Shown: positions 27,199 through 41,108 of the stretch, piece after piece | Layout of the letters: every line of letters starts with the position of its first letter | Numbering within the stretch: position 1 is the first letter of the stretch | DNA from: Orthonyx spaldingii | Taxonomy: Eukaryota > Chordata > Aves > Passeriformes > Orthonychidae | DNA length: 64,000 nt | Direction of reading: 5' to 3' | Assembly: GCA_013397795.1 (NCBI GenBank) | Contig: VZTJ01000078.1 | Location: forward strand, 248,428-312,427 | The notes under the pieces: generated by a model | Seen by the model: the letters and a program-made list of their open reading frames with translations, nothing else | What the model was told of the DNA's origin: nothing | Databases searched by the model: none | Translations under genes and position numbers: made by a program

Positions 27199-28492
27199 TC
27201 TTATACACCATCAGATGCAGACTGCAAATAGCTGTGGTGTTCTGACAGCAGCATAAGTACTCCGTTGTCGTAGAACAGTCTGAACATTTTAAGTGAGTGC
27301 TTTGTACCTGAGAAGCAATCCAATATCTTCTGTTAGGAAGCTTTGAGCTCTTAAACCTTGAGGTGAGTAAAATACATGTGTATGAGGCATCGAGCCAAAT
27401 TTTCCTTATTTTTGTACATAAGAGAAGGTATTCAAATGTGTTTTCCCACCATTTTTTGTGTATTTTTGCAGTGTTGATGGCTGGACTTTCCATATGGATT
27501 ATTGTAATCCTACATGCTTGTAGCAAAATCTCACCTTGGATTGAGTGTCACATTGGGCAAAGAACATAGATATTTTGGAACAGTGTTTTCCTTCATGAAT
27601 AATTGCTTTCTCTCTGCTCCGAGGAAGGATAAAAAAAAAAGCTACAGGACTATATTTACCACAGCTTTTTGTCTGAGCTAATAAACTGTGCTGAGAGCCT
27701 CAGCTCAGGCTTGCTCTTTATTTTTTCCAGCCTGAAGCACAGACTGAGATAACTCAGGTCTGCCCACAATAGACAGCACAAATATTCCTTGAAAGAGTGC
27801 CAAAAGTTTTGAGGCCTGGGTAACTGTGGCAAGAGCTTGTGTATACAAAAATATGTGCCATATAGGATGTGTATAAAGGCACTTGAAAATTAAGCAAAAT
27901 GTGCACACAGCTCTATTGAGATTTTGGGAAACAAAATGGTAAATGGCAGAATTCATTTGTAAAGACAAAAACCCAACCTACAAACCAATGAAAAAAAGAA
28001 AACAACCCACATCCAGAAACAATGAAAAGCCACCAGTGTCATTTTGCATGTGGCTGTTTTGCAAGGCTCCGTAGGGATTACCTTGGACACTGGGCTCTCC
28101 AAGTTGCAGCATCTTGCATAACACGCTTGCACAACAAGCACCACTTCACAGCAGCAGGTTTATAGCCAGGCCAGCGCTCCCTGCCACTGACATTGGCTGC
28201 AGTTTTGTGAGAATGCTCTGAGCCATTCCAAAACTAAGGAGGTGAAATGGAGTAAAGGAGACTGTTGGGGAAAACAGAGGACAATTCCCCACTACGCATC
28301 AGTCTTGCACAAGTAAAAGAGACTCAAGTATTGTTTCAAAATCTGGTGTCTAAGCTTATTAGTTTTACCAAAAAGGAAAAATCAATGCATTTTCTCCAGG
28401 AGGATCAATTTGTTCTCCTGCCAGTGTAATTTTTATTTTTGACTTCATGGAAGCAATTTTTGGAAACAACTTTTAGCCCTTTACAATTAAAT

Positions 28493-28588
28493 TTAATAGA
28501 TCAAAAATGTTCTGCATTCCCCCTCCCTCCCCCCCATACATAAGGTTAATAGATAAAAAGTGTTCTCCATTTCCCTCCTCTCATACAT
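28493..28588. repeat. Imperfect tandem duplication with C-rich core
   Basis: Copy 1 (28493-28541) and copy 2 (28546-28588) both begin TTAATAGAT, pass through an A-rich stretch and TGTTCT-CATT, and end CATACAT after a C-rich core. The core is C5-T-C3-T-C7 in copy 1 and shorter, CCCTCCTCT, in copy 2. The copies differ by small indels, mainly in the C tract. On the minus strand copy 1 has enough G runs to suggest a G-quadruplex. Confidence 0.85.
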
Positions 28589-31500
28589 CTGTACCTTCTC
28601 CGTGTTATGCCAAACAGTGAGACCCAGAAATGAACCTGCTCTTCTGCAGAGATGTTATTTATAAGGACTGAATTCCAAACCCACAGTTGCTTATAGAAAA
28701 CTTGTCATTGAGTTCGGTAGTGTTTAAATCAAGACCTGTAAAAATAAATTCAGAAAGGACTACTCTAAAATTAGCACATACGAATGATGACTGCATTACA
28801 GAGTGGACTGGACTATTTGTGCTATCCTCTTATACAGCACTTCAAAACACAATTTCCACTGAAACAAGCTCTTGGGAAAATAAATGGAGAAGTTTCCAAA
28901 TACTATAGCTGTTTCAGTATTCATACATAATAAACCCAGCTTCTGTAAATAACTCATTTTATCTGTCAAACATTGTAGGCACATATGCCACATTTACTGT
29001 CACTGGGGTAATAAATAAACAATGTATCTGTCTACACATTACTTATGTCTGGAGAAAATGAACAAGTACACATGAAGAACAGTGTGGAACGTATTTTAAT
29101 TGTATAATAAATAGTTGGTGTTGCTATTGTTAATTATTTTAATTACATCTGAACTTAAAAATACACTTCATAATTCATCGCAGGATGCAAAAGGATAATA
29201 CTCAAACAAAATTAAGTACGTATTTTTTAAATGCATTTCTACACCCACTCACTCAAGTACAACTTTGGGCTTGGGACATTTTGTCTCTTTATTCTGAACA
29301 GAACAACAGAAAACAGCCCCCCCAAACTGCAAAAGCAGCACTTGGATCCAGCAGGAATTGATGCTCTAATAATGCTTGACTTTGTAATCGGAATCTTCTT
29401 GAAAGACATTTGCAGATTTGCAATCCCATCATAACCAGTGGTGTTCTTTGTGTGTACCATGTAGAATTTACATTTGGGGTTAGAGTGTAGGTCCTGACTC
29501 TGCTTTACTGTGTATCAATGAGCCAGACTTGTCGCAATGGACTCTCCTTTCTGACAGTCTGTTTGCATGATTTCTGCTTAAGTTTGTGCTGTGCTGCTTG
29601 TCTGTGATCACATTTAGGCACCAGAGATAGTAGGAGACTTCTCATGAGATGCCAAAATATCAGGAGTCTGCCTTTGCCCACTGGACTATCTTGGTGGTTA
29701 AGATATGTCCTGTACACTTTTAATTTTGTTTTCTGTAGGCAGTGTTGTCACTTAAAAGACCAATGTCTGAGCCTATCTTAGAATAATTTGTTTCTTGATA
29801 TATGCTGGAAAACAGAAAAACCCGAACCCAAAACCCAGATTCCCTTCAGCCCCTTCTACATGTGTTGTACTTTTGCTAGGGGAAAAAAAAAAAGTTCATC
29901 AACCAATTAAGTTTGGATAGGGCTAACAGACTTGATTTATGATAGTGTAAAATTACTTCTGTCTGAGCCAAAGTGATAGTAGAGCTTATATTTATATTGT
30001 TAGATCATATTTTCAGTATTAATTATAGAATTATTATTATCTAATGTCTGTACTAACCACTAATACTGCAAGACAGACAATGTTATAAAACAAAACAAAA
30101 GCCTGTATAAATTCTGTTGATTGGCTAAAATACACGTTTTATATTAATAGTCTTTTACCTAAGCTAATGAGCCAGAATATTAAGATTTAAGACATTAGTA
30201 CTAATAATGTAATAGCTAATGATGATAAAATTCAGCCCTTAGGTATTTCCATGGATCTCTTGGTAACTTATGAATGAGCAGAGCTTGACCCTACTTGCTT
30301 TGCTGAAACACCAAAACACCACAATAAAGGACTAAAGTAGATTTAATCCTGGGGTGATTAAGTCAAAAGGTAGCTGTGTCTTTGAAAAGAAACTTCTGTT
30401 TTCCATTCATATGGCAAGAATCTATTGTGTGCATCTGTGTTATTTTCCTTTGACATTGTTAAATATCCGATAAGTTGTTTTCTGACATGCATAACGTTGC
30501 AAGTGGAGTGCTAGAAAGCACATACATATGATCTCTAAGGATCTGGATTATAACAGCGCTGCAATGAGAAGAATTCCAGTTCAGGCACCTCTTGTTAACA
30601 GCCCTTCCATAAGTGCTTAAGTTCAAATTAACTATTCTGAAACCCAAATTAGAGTCAAATCTGATGTGAGCCAATTTATTCTGCACAACAGTCACGGGCA
30701 ATGAAAAGTGTTCTGCTAGATTGCTGGTTAAATCGAATCACTATAGCTCCCTCGGTGGGAAGGGAGTGCAGAATAGCAATGGCCAGCAGCTAAATGTAAT
30801 TTAATTATTGGGTTTACATATTGGTTAGTTGTTGCATTGTTTAAAAAGAAACATTTTCCAACCAGGTGTACAATGTCTGGCCAGAGTTAGAAATCATTAT
30901 AAAAAGCTGGAAGAATACCAGACTGATGATCTAACACATTTAAATTAAGCAAGGTCTGATTGTTGAATGTTGAAGGGTGGGGAGTTCATTTCCATCGAGG
31001 GCTGACATTTTGTCCTCTTTGTGGATTGCATCGTTAGTGGTATAATACATGCAGAAATATGATGATGAAAGGCCTGAAGACTCAGAGTTTGAAAATACAG
31101 CTTCGTTAGGGCTGAGATAGCTGTTGTTTCACACAGTTTTTCTGGTTGAAATCACGTGAATTTGGGACCCTCCATTTAATATTTACACACCAAACAAATA
31201 TCTAATAAGATGTCAGTCCAACTTTATCTTTCAGCTGTCCTAGACCGTCTCATAACTGAAAGACATACAGGTTGCCGAGTGTAAGGTGGAGAAGGGTGTC
31301 ATTGTTCTAATTCTGCACTTTTTTCTTTTCTCCAAGTTCCTTCTTTTGCATCGTAACAGCAAAATTCCATATCACATCCTTGTTTAATATGAAATTGCTT
31401 GATAGGGTGTGATGACACATTCATATTATGTTAGCAGCATAATTTAACTGCTCCATTTTTTTAAACCATTTGCAAAAGTGCCTGAAATGTGTGCCTTATA

Positions 31501-34500
31501 AAATAGGGTCATTACAGCTATGGTTGAATTGGCATTTCAATAATAAACCCTTTGTGGAGGGCTAGATGTTAATGCAAAGCTTCTATCATTATAAATATGA
31601 ATCCATCAGCAACAATATGGAGTGACTTCAGTAAATGGACGCAGGAAAGCCTGGTTTGCTGAATGACGGCACTGTGGCTCTCAAAGCCCTGACATGATGC
31701 CACCAAAATATTTGCTAGGGTGATGCAAGGGGAGAACATGATGAGGGGGAATGCTGCTCATGGATCAGGCAGCACCCTAGGCTGGGACTGGCTGGCACTG
31801 CTGTGTTTGGAGGGCAGGAGGTGAATGCGTTGCTGTCCTCTAAATGTAGCCCCCAGCCCATCTCAGCTGGTGCCTCTATGGCATCAGGGATCCAGCCCTC
31901 TGTCTTTACTCAAGTAAAGCCTACTGCAGTAAAAATGAGTGTCTCCCAGTAAAACTGATACAGCCCTTCGTGCTGTCTTTGAGGAGAATGTTTTTCATAC
32001 TGTGCTGAGAATAGCAGTCTCTGGATTGCATATAGAGAACTGAACAGAAAGATTTGTATGCCTGCTTCTTGTCTCCTTTTCCTACCCCTTTTTTTCCAAG
32101 GAAGTTACTTCAGCTGTGCTTCTCTGAGGGATAAACGGCATCCCCATGATAAACTGAGAGCATCTGCTGTTGCACAGAGGATTCTAAATGCTAGTCTGAG
32201 ATTTGGAGTAGGTTAGTGGACACATGAAGACTCCTTCTAGGTGTAGCTCTCTGAGAGCAGAACCTCATGTATAGGCCCATGTACATTTCCCTCCTCTTTT
32301 TCCTGAGACAAGGGATGGAAGGAACAGTTGCCTCAGCTTCAGCACCAATGCTTAGGTCCTTAAGGAATTTAAATACTTGCACTGACATCGGTTTTGTCAG
32401 AATTTAGGCTTTTGGAGATCCATCTTTGGAGCAGTACCTGTTACAAGTTCAGGAGGGGTCCCAGCATGGCTGGAGATACGAACCCAAGTTCACAAAAGAT
32501 GTGACTACAAAGGTGGAGTGGAAAGAGGGGGTGGCTGTGGATCCTGCCTATAACAGAGCATGAATGACACAGGTGATGGACATGGTACAAATGCTGCCTC
32601 TGTTAATTAGTACCACAGATAAACACCTACCAATAGTCATAGTTTATGTTGTCCTTAGGAGATGGAGCTCCCTTTCTGCACCTCCACTAATGCTGTTTTA
32701 CAGTCTGACTATGACACTAGTTAGTAAACTCAAAAACCAATGTTTTTACTGCTGAACTATTTCTGTCTACATCTTTGTAATTTTAGTGTACCTTTTGTAA
32801 TCTGTGCCATATTCTTCTGTGTTCTGTAGAATGATCCCATAGGACTGGTCATGTAATTTCTTTAGTAGAGGCCTTCTCTGTTTGTAGCCTTAATGATTTT
32901 CTGCATCTTTGTCAGGCAGTGGTGTTACCTTCAGTTGAAAAAAGCCACCAATAAAAATGAATTTTTGCTGTGTGATAAATTTTGTGTCAGTCAGTATGTG
33001 GGACAAAAGGGGGCATTTATGAATGTTCATAAGGAAGGTCCATTCTCTACTGTATGTCCATTCCAGAATGAAATTATAGAATCTGGTCTGTTTGTATCCA
33101 CTATGATTTATAGAAATTTTAGCTTTAAAATATCTGTCTTTTATTATTAGCAAGGCTTTTGTGGAGGAAGCACATGTTGGGTACCATGTGAAAAAGCAAA
33201 AGACAATTCTCAATTTCAGTTCATTTTGTTTAAATTTAGAACAGTTTTGGATGGCTTTTTTAATGTTTGTTCACACAATAGGCATGTTAAGTCATATCTA
33301 CCTGCGTGGTCTATTTACTTTTTAGGTCAGATTTGACACATATATGTGTTTTTTCAGGAGTGTAATCACTCAACTTGTTGCTGGTTGCAGGGAATTCTTG
33401 TTGCAGGTCCTTGTGAATTGTGTTAAATGGCTAAAAGATTAATTTATTGTGGGCAATAAACAAATAGATTGATGGATATTATGCCTCAATTAAATAGCTT
33501 GAATCAGGGAGATGATTCTTTGTTATGTTTCTGACTGAAAGGCCAAATGTTCAAAGTGTTTGAGAGCCAGCCCTCCTATCTTAAATTTTAAGAAGCTGAA
33601 ATTAGTAGGGTCCTTCTAATGCTGGTGAACATCTGCCTGACCTCTGAGGTATTATCAGTTTGTGAGTCAATATTATTGAAACCTGTACTTTAAATGAAGT
33701 AATTTTCCATGTTGAAAAGGCATAGAGCATTTCCAAAATTATAATATTGTAGTATGTATATGCAAAATCTATAGGCGTTCTTGATGAATAACAATGCACT
33801 CTGACAGCAAAGAATCAACATAGAAAAATTAGGTCGCAGCAGCTTGCTTGCTCTTTACACTGTCATGGTTGATTGGTTATTCTCATCACCCTTTGTTTAA
33901 AATCATTTCAGAATTAATTGGTGTTCATTAATGCAAGTCTTTGTAGCAGAATTGCAGAAACAGTCATTAATATAGCTAATAAACATAAAAAAGAAAAAAG
34001 GATCCTATTACCAGGTCCCTACAGGCTGTTAACTAACATTTTGAATAAGAATACATAAACATAAATTAAACATTTTTACAAACTGCTAAGGATATGGGAA
34101 TTTAGCACGGTGGTCTGTAGCAATGCTTTGAACCAATTTGTTATATTATGTCGATTTTTTAAGGTTTCTCCTGTAAACATAGCAGTGCTGATGAGCTTAG
34201 ATTTTCACTGCAGTCGTGCAGGTTTCTTAAGAGGTCTGTCTGCCTCCACCAGCTACTGCAGATGAGGCTCTGATCCTTCTCCTCTGAGTTCAGTGAGTGT
34301 TTTTCTTGTGGAATGTAGATGTTCAGCTTCCTTTTGTGATGTTTTGAGGAGAAACAGAGCAAACTTAGAAGCCAGAAGTTTTGTTTGAGGGTCCAGGAGC
34401 AGATAGTGACTGGTGCAATCTTCACCTGCTTCATTTGTGTGGCCAGAGGTCGTTTGCTGACTTAATGTGGGTGCTCTGCCGTGTAATTTTTGTGTTAGTT

Positions 34501-37500
34501 TCAGCTAGACTCAACTCAGTAAAATGCACTCTAAATTTAGTTGTATGTTAATTACAGGATTTCCCTTGTTTGTGCTGTTGCCCTGATTTGATGCAGGTTG
34601 CCATTTAGAATCTCTTAAACAACCACCCCCCCAGCCTTTTTTTTCTAATGGATCTCCCAAGGCTAAGGGTCAGTAGTGGCTGAGAGCAAGTGATGTAGGA
34701 AAAGTCATCTGTGCCCCAGCACACGTGGGAGGAGCAGGGATGTGATGGTGTGTGCACAGCTCTCAACCTTGGAGGGTGTTCCTTGTCTGTCTGTGGGGAT
34801 GCAGCAGCGCTCTGGCTCCAGGGTTGGGCTGTTTGAGCAAGATGGGCTCATCCCTGTGCTCGTAGACACTGGTTACCCAAAACAGAGCGAGAGGGTGCTT
34901 ACACTGCTACTTTACATGGACGAGAACTGTGTTTTTTCCAAGGGTGATGGAGGCAGCCGTGGTGCTGAGCAGCAGAGCTCCCAGCACAGGTCCTGGCTGG
35001 CTCCTTGGGATCCCATCCCAGCTGCACAGCAGCCTCTCTCGCTGCCCATGGCCGGGCTGCCCACCTTCACCTGGGCTGGCACAGCTGCCTCATGGGCACC
35101 CTGCTGTCCCCTGGAGAGTCTGTGGGACACCTGAGTCCTCAATTTGCAGGCATGATGAGGTACCTGAGCAGCCAAGTGAGTGTGGCCCGGGAACAAGTGA
35201 ATAGAAATGCCAAATTATTTATCCTGAAGTGTAGTAGACATTGAAGTGGAGCCCTAGTGAGGGGCAATTGGAAAGTGTGTCCCCTACTATTTAATTTTCT
35301 AATGTCTTTGCTGCAGCTTACTGAATATAAAGAGGGCAATTTGGAGATGAAGCACCGAAGGTATTTAGTTGGTATATATTGAGGGCACTGTAATGGCTGA
35401 GCAGCATTGACTGATGCACTTTTAACTTTGTGTAAATGCAGTCTCCATGCAAATGCAGCCCTGGCATACATAGCAAGTTACAAACATTTCAACTACAAAA
35501 TCAACTAGACAAATATATTGCTTTGTATGTCTGACTCTTGATACACGGTGTCTATATACATTCCGACATAGGCAGAGAAACATGAAGGCTTGCCAGTGAT
35601 CCATATACATTGCTTTTTATAGCATACAATTTAAAAGAATCCAAGCCTTAAGTAGGATATACTTGGTAAGGGGACAAAGAAATATATTTACCCCTGCAAT
35701 TAAAATATAATAACAGAAAGACTAAAAATTGTTTTAGTCTAACTTTTGTTTATTGACTAGAACATATAAATGGCTTTAGCCACTACTAAACAATAAAAAA
35801 AATGTGGCTCACTATTGGGTCTTTTATCCTTTTTAATTTATTTTGATGCGGCATGCAGTTTCTGAATATCTTTTGTGGGTTGTAATAAAATAGCCGCAGT
35901 GCAATTTTGCATGTATGTCAAGCGGTGCGTGACCTGATATGCAAATTTAATACCAAGGTGCCAAAACTGAATTCATAATGTTTCACATCTACAGAGCTGT
36001 TTAAGGCAGTTTAGAAATCAATGAATATGTAATATGAAGGTGATAAGACCTAAATAAAAACCTTATTTATCTACTATGAAAAGTATTTATACACAGAATA
36101 TTTAGCACAAGCAGAAAATGGACAGAGTTTCCAATTATATGGTTTGCATAAACAAATGTTAAACCATGTGCCTAGAATAGATAATAGCACAGCTAGTTCC
36201 TTTGCATTATACTTTAGAAATGTTTACAGATGTCTCTCTCTTAGTGTATATATAAAATGAAACACTAAACTGAAGCAGCTTTTGAAGAAAACCCCTTTGA
36301 GGTCTCTTATTTATTTTTAATTTACAGTATATGGGGTGCTTCATTATAGGTTTCTGTTACCGGTTTTCAGGTTATTAAAGATCAGTGAAATAAGATACAC
36401 TTTTGTGAGGTCTTGTAGTTTATGGTGAAATAAGGGACATAAATTTAACTGGTAGTAAATAAAAATCAAATGTTTTCCATCTGGTTACCTTTAAAAGCAG
36501 AGAAGATCCAATTTTGGAAGCATTTAGACTTTTGAGCTCTTTTCCTGAATTGATGAACTGATCATTATTTTGTCTAAAATGTTAATCTAATGAAGTTTCA
36601 AGAGTTTACCAAATGGTACTGGGTTAGATTGGCCTTTGACTCAGCATGTATATGCTGTGGAGATGGACTGGGAATCCAAGTCTTGATTGATGGCAGTCAG
36701 TCCCAGCTATACCACTGAAAATATACGCTGTCACCCCAAGGAGGAAGAGAAAGTGTGTGTTTGATTGGCTGGCAGCATTATTTTACAGCACCCTGCCAGT
36801 CAGCACAGACAGATATTTATATCTCCTGACTTGAAATAAGTTGCCACAGTAATGACTACCAATGTGTTAAGCAATCAAGAAAAATGTAGGGGTGCAGTAG
36901 GTTTTGAAAAATGTCCATGATGCCATATTGTGTACTGCTGGTATTTGGAAGAGATTTTTGTATTCACCTTGCTGGAGGCCAAGGTCCATTGTAGGAAAAG
37001 TCAGAGCATTAGACTGACAGACAAAATAATGGTTTGAAATAGACAGTAATTAATCTTTGTTCTTGTGTAAAAAACTAGGGAAAATTCAACCCCAGGAAAG
37101 TTTGCTTTTTTCCCACTCCTGACCATAAACCAGCTCAAGTATAGCTTTCCACTCTTGGCCGACAGCCTGTTGGCTTAAAGTCTTGAACCTCAACAGCGGT
37201 TTAAAGTTCTAAATAAATTCGAACATTTTTGCTGTCTGATCAGATACAGATGAGCAGAACTAGGAGGTGGATAATAATGAAGAAGATCTTAGTTTTTGTC
37301 CCTTGTGTGACTACTACCCCGTGACATTACTGCCTCCCTCTGAGAAATGAGTGATGGGGTCAGTTTTGTTTCTGCATGAGGGATTGTCTATGTTTCATGA
37401 GGAAGTGCTAGAACCATTCATTTTTACGAGGTTTTCTTTGGCTTTTGCCACTGTTTATTAAAGAGAACTTGTATAAAAAGCTAGTAGCCAGCGTAGTGTG

Positions 37501-37656
37501 TGTTGTACTTTTCTGGGCAAGAGCCTCAGGTTAATTCTCTCTACCAAAGGTGCTGCACTAATGTTCCTCAAGTGAGAGCATCACACCACATTCCTTAGAG
37601 GGGAGGACATCTGAGTTTCCCTTGCTCAGAGATGCCCCATAAGAGGTTTATTTTAA

Positions 37657-37686
37657 AAGGATCCATATGGATCCTTCCATATGGAA
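37657..37686. repeat. Overlapping perfect palindromes
   Basis: A 20-bp perfect palindrome, AAGGATCCATATGGATCCTT (37657-37676), overlaps a 12-bp palindrome, TTCCATATGGAA (37675-37686). Both are centred on CATATG, an E-box form (CANNTG), so the site offers two E-boxes 18 bp apart. It could bind a dimeric factor or be a replication-slippage product. No function can be shown from the sequence. Confidence 0.85.
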
Positions 37687-40600
37687 ATGGAAAGATCCCT
37701 GAGGCTCTTCTGACGAAATTCTCTTTGCATTGTCTTCATGGTCCCAGGGAGTGCTGAGCTGTCATAGGAGACCACGTCCTTTCTGGTCCTGCAAGAAGCC
37801 TGCAGCAGAGGGCCACATTCAGATGAACCCTGGAATGGTATTGTGGAGAGATCTGCCTTCCTCCTCAGTGTGCAGCTGTGTTCCCCTTTGCTTGTCAGAG
37901 TTGCTGGAAGGGCTGAAAGGCCAAAACTTAGAAACTGATATAGTAAATAAATGAAATGGAATACATGTGGTTGAGTAAACCACTGAAATAGAATATACTG
38001 GTTTTTTCCAAATTGAAGTAAAACACATTTCATTCTCAGATAGTAATATTTCTAGTTCTTAAATCTTTTTCTGGAACATAATATAATAGTATTTGTGAAT
38101 TTTATATATAATATTAATGGGCATTATAACAGTTTCCTGAGAATTTTTATTTTCATCTTGCCTATGTTTTTCCCTTTCTGACCTTTTTTTTTTTTGAAAG
38201 CAAACTTTTCCATTGAGTGCAAATTCTAGTTCCTAACCAAGTCACAGAGCACAGAATGATGACATAGTAAGCAGTTTGGGTTATTTTTCTCCAGAATCAT
38301 CATTTCCCTTTGCGGCCTCTTTCACAGACTGTGGAGAGCTGCAGGAAGAGTTGGTAGTGCAGAAGGACCTGAATGGGGCAGGAGAGCACCACTTGGCTTT
38401 GTGCAAAGTCTGGCTTCCAATTAGAGTCTCTGGGCTGTAACAGAGACTTGAGCCTTGACTGTTTGTTCCTGGGTTCAACTTTGAGGTTAGGTGAAAACTC
38501 TGTTCTCACACCAAAACAGAGTGGTTTTGCACTGACCTGAGAACTAAAGCAGCTGTATTATGTGTGGCTTTGAATTTTTCATACATTTTGGACAAGCAGT
38601 TGGACATGGACATCAGTGCAATGACTGATGAGTCAATGCCTCTAAAAAGAAATGTGAAGTCTTAGTCCATAAGGGAGAGCTGGGACCTTATCTGATACTT
38701 ACGATCTGACACTTAGCTTCCCTTGGGGTTTCTTCTTGTGCAGAGAGGTATAATGCACCCTTTATACTGATGTTAGCATAAAGACTCGAGCCACCAGCTC
38801 AGGGAAGCCTGTGCTCAGAAAATACATTTCTGTGAACTTCATTGTGTCATCCTGGATTCTTGTCCACTTCATTATTCAGCAGTATCTAAACTAAGAATGA
38901 GGAAGACGGAACTGTTCCTAAAACTGGGAGTATTTTTGGGTTACAGATTTGTTTAGTGATAGTTTTGCTGCTTTGGAGAATATCCATCCAGGATAACTGT
39001 ATTAATAAAGAAATAACTCAGTACTTAAACCCATCATTTTCTTGGCAGCTTAAATGTCTTTATTTGTGATTTTCCTGTCTGTGTCTTTTAATCAGTGTCA
39101 TGCTGTGAAATCTGCTATTTTTGCCATGACCAACCCATGAAATTTGTTATTGCTGTTTCTGTGATTTGCATGGGACTTGCTTTATGATTAGCAAGCAGAA
39201 TTCACAAGTGTGTGTTTTATTTGCACAGATCTCATATCTCAAAAAAATGCATGGCCTCTTAGTCTGGCCCCCAAACTAGACTGTAGACACAAGGCTTAAT
39301 GTTCCTAATATTTAGAGAAAGGTATTTCAGGTGATCTCTGAAAGCAGTTATCAGGTAAGGCAATGAAGTGCTGTCAGTGGAGCTTACCTGAAATGCTTGA
39401 GTTCATCACCTTTGTTTTGCAGTTTATATTTACTCAGGTGTAGAGGGAAGCAGCACAAGAAGATCTCTTCAGAACAGAATTCAGACACTTCAAGTGTGTG
39501 TCACACAGCAAAGCAGATTTACTGTAACAGGCTCAGCTAAGGGTTGAATCCCCAAACTGGAGTGCAAAATCTGTAGAAGAAAGCAAGGTTTATTTGCTAC
39601 AGTGAGTTATATCGATATATAGTTGTTTTGGTTTGTTTGGGTTTTTTTGCACTGAAGCACTGTCTTGTGAGTCTTTTGGCCCAGCAAAAGATAAGCTTGG
39701 TTTAACAGTTAAATGACACTTGGACATTTATTAAAAAAACCCTACAGGTTTTGCTTCATTTTAAGTGTGTGGTCAGAATGAATTAATTTGCTCTTACTGG
39801 AAGAATACTTATCATAATGGATTCATGTGGTATCCATATGCTCGTCATGTGTTCTTTTTTATACTCATCCATCTAATTCCATTTCAATGCCACTTTAATT
39901 TAGCATTAGTTAATGGGCTCCACATAAAGGTTGCTCATTTTTTATCTGGATTCTCCCAACTAAATTTCTGGTTTGTAAAACTGCTAAGCTGGTGAGAAGA
40001 GCACTAAATATTAATAACAGCACTTTGAAAAATTTACAGAAATATCTTCCTTTTTGTCTGTTGATTCCCTTTTACTACTTTAAAAGTTAATAGGCAAAAC
40101 AATAAGGGATAGAGATTAGTCATGGCAGATGAAATACATTGTTGGAAGAGAGTGTGCAGATACCTACACACACCAGTCATGAGTGGCTCCTGGGCAGCAC
40201 AGGAAGACGTGCAGATCACCAGGGGTGGGCGTGGTGGAACAAGAGTGAATAGAGTCACCAGTTCAACAGATCAAAAGTGCTTCTGTTGGGAACTCACATC
40301 TCCATGCTTTCTGTAGCTGACAGAAGTCAGCATTGCTGAGGTTGAATTAGAAGCCTTTCTGCCCAGATTGTATGAGCTCAGTTCTGGAGACACCAGCTTA
40401 CCTTGGACACCCACCTAACACTAAAGTGAGGGGTAGGAATGTCTCCTAATACATAAAATCCACGGAGCTCCATGGGAGTTATGAAGTTTAATTTAGTCTA
40501 ATCTAGGTTTCACTCAGAGTCTGAAATTCTTGAGAGGACTTTCCTTTGACTTCAGAAGGATTTAGCATAGGTTGGATGGGCCCATGGTGTGAGACAGCCC

Positions 40601-41033
40601 AACACAAGCCAAGGTAGAAAAGTTCCATTATGATAGTTAGGAAAAGAAAATACTTCAATGAGTAAATTGGCTCCAGTTTTTTATTATCTATTATTTATTA
40701 TCTCATAAAAAGGCTTTATCCAATAAGACTGTAGCAGAATTTTCATAGGGCGTTTGAAACAAAAGTGGCTTCATGTCAAATTTATGCTGGAAAGGTCAAC
40801 ATTAGTTTACATCAAAGGTTTGGGTTGTTGAGAAACAATAACATAAGGTCATAATTTTAGCTTGTTTGAAGAGCTGCAATGAGCTGTTTGCCAGAGATTC
40901 GATCTCTGGTAAACAGGCCCCTCTAGGCTCACTTGGAAAAGCTTGCAAATGCATGGACGCTCTTTGCCCGTTCTGTTCAGGATGAAAAGCAAGCCTGAAA
41001 GCTGCCATTGTTTATAAACAGAATTTGGTTCTT

Positions 41034-41108
41034 GTTTCTTTTCTTTTTTTCTTCTCTTTTTGTTTTTTTTTTTTTTTTGTTTTGTTTTGTTTTTTGTTTT
41101 TTTTTTTA
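41034..41108. repeat. T-rich low-complexity tract
   Basis: About 75 bp of almost pure T, interrupted by C and G, including TTTTG repeats. It would be an A-rich tail on the minus strand, but the sequence to its right shows no recognisable retrocopy. Confidence 0.9.

Larger units (their letters stand above)
14764..28492 (+). other. AFF2: AFF2 intron 3, first segment
   Basis: This is AT-rich intronic sequence after the exon 3 donor. I found no exon continuing the AFF2 frame and no clear transposon. It contains T runs (15225-15237 and 19287-19300), the inverted repeat at 16247-16311, a short TA/CA-rich stretch near 18300-18320, a purine-rich plus strand from about 21290 to 21800, and three exact CTGTTTCCC units at 27172-27198. 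The open frames in it show no recognisable domains. Confidence 0.75.

Noticed and set aside
27101..27526. 141-codon minus-strand open frame
   Set aside because: It has no domain, reads through a simple 9-bp tandem repeat, overlaps plus-strand frames, and has a composition typical of chance translation.
10921..31755. 15-bp exact match ATGAGGGGGAATGCT at 10921 and 31741
   Set aside because: A 15-base match is expected by chance a few times in 64 kb, and the flanks do not align convincingly.
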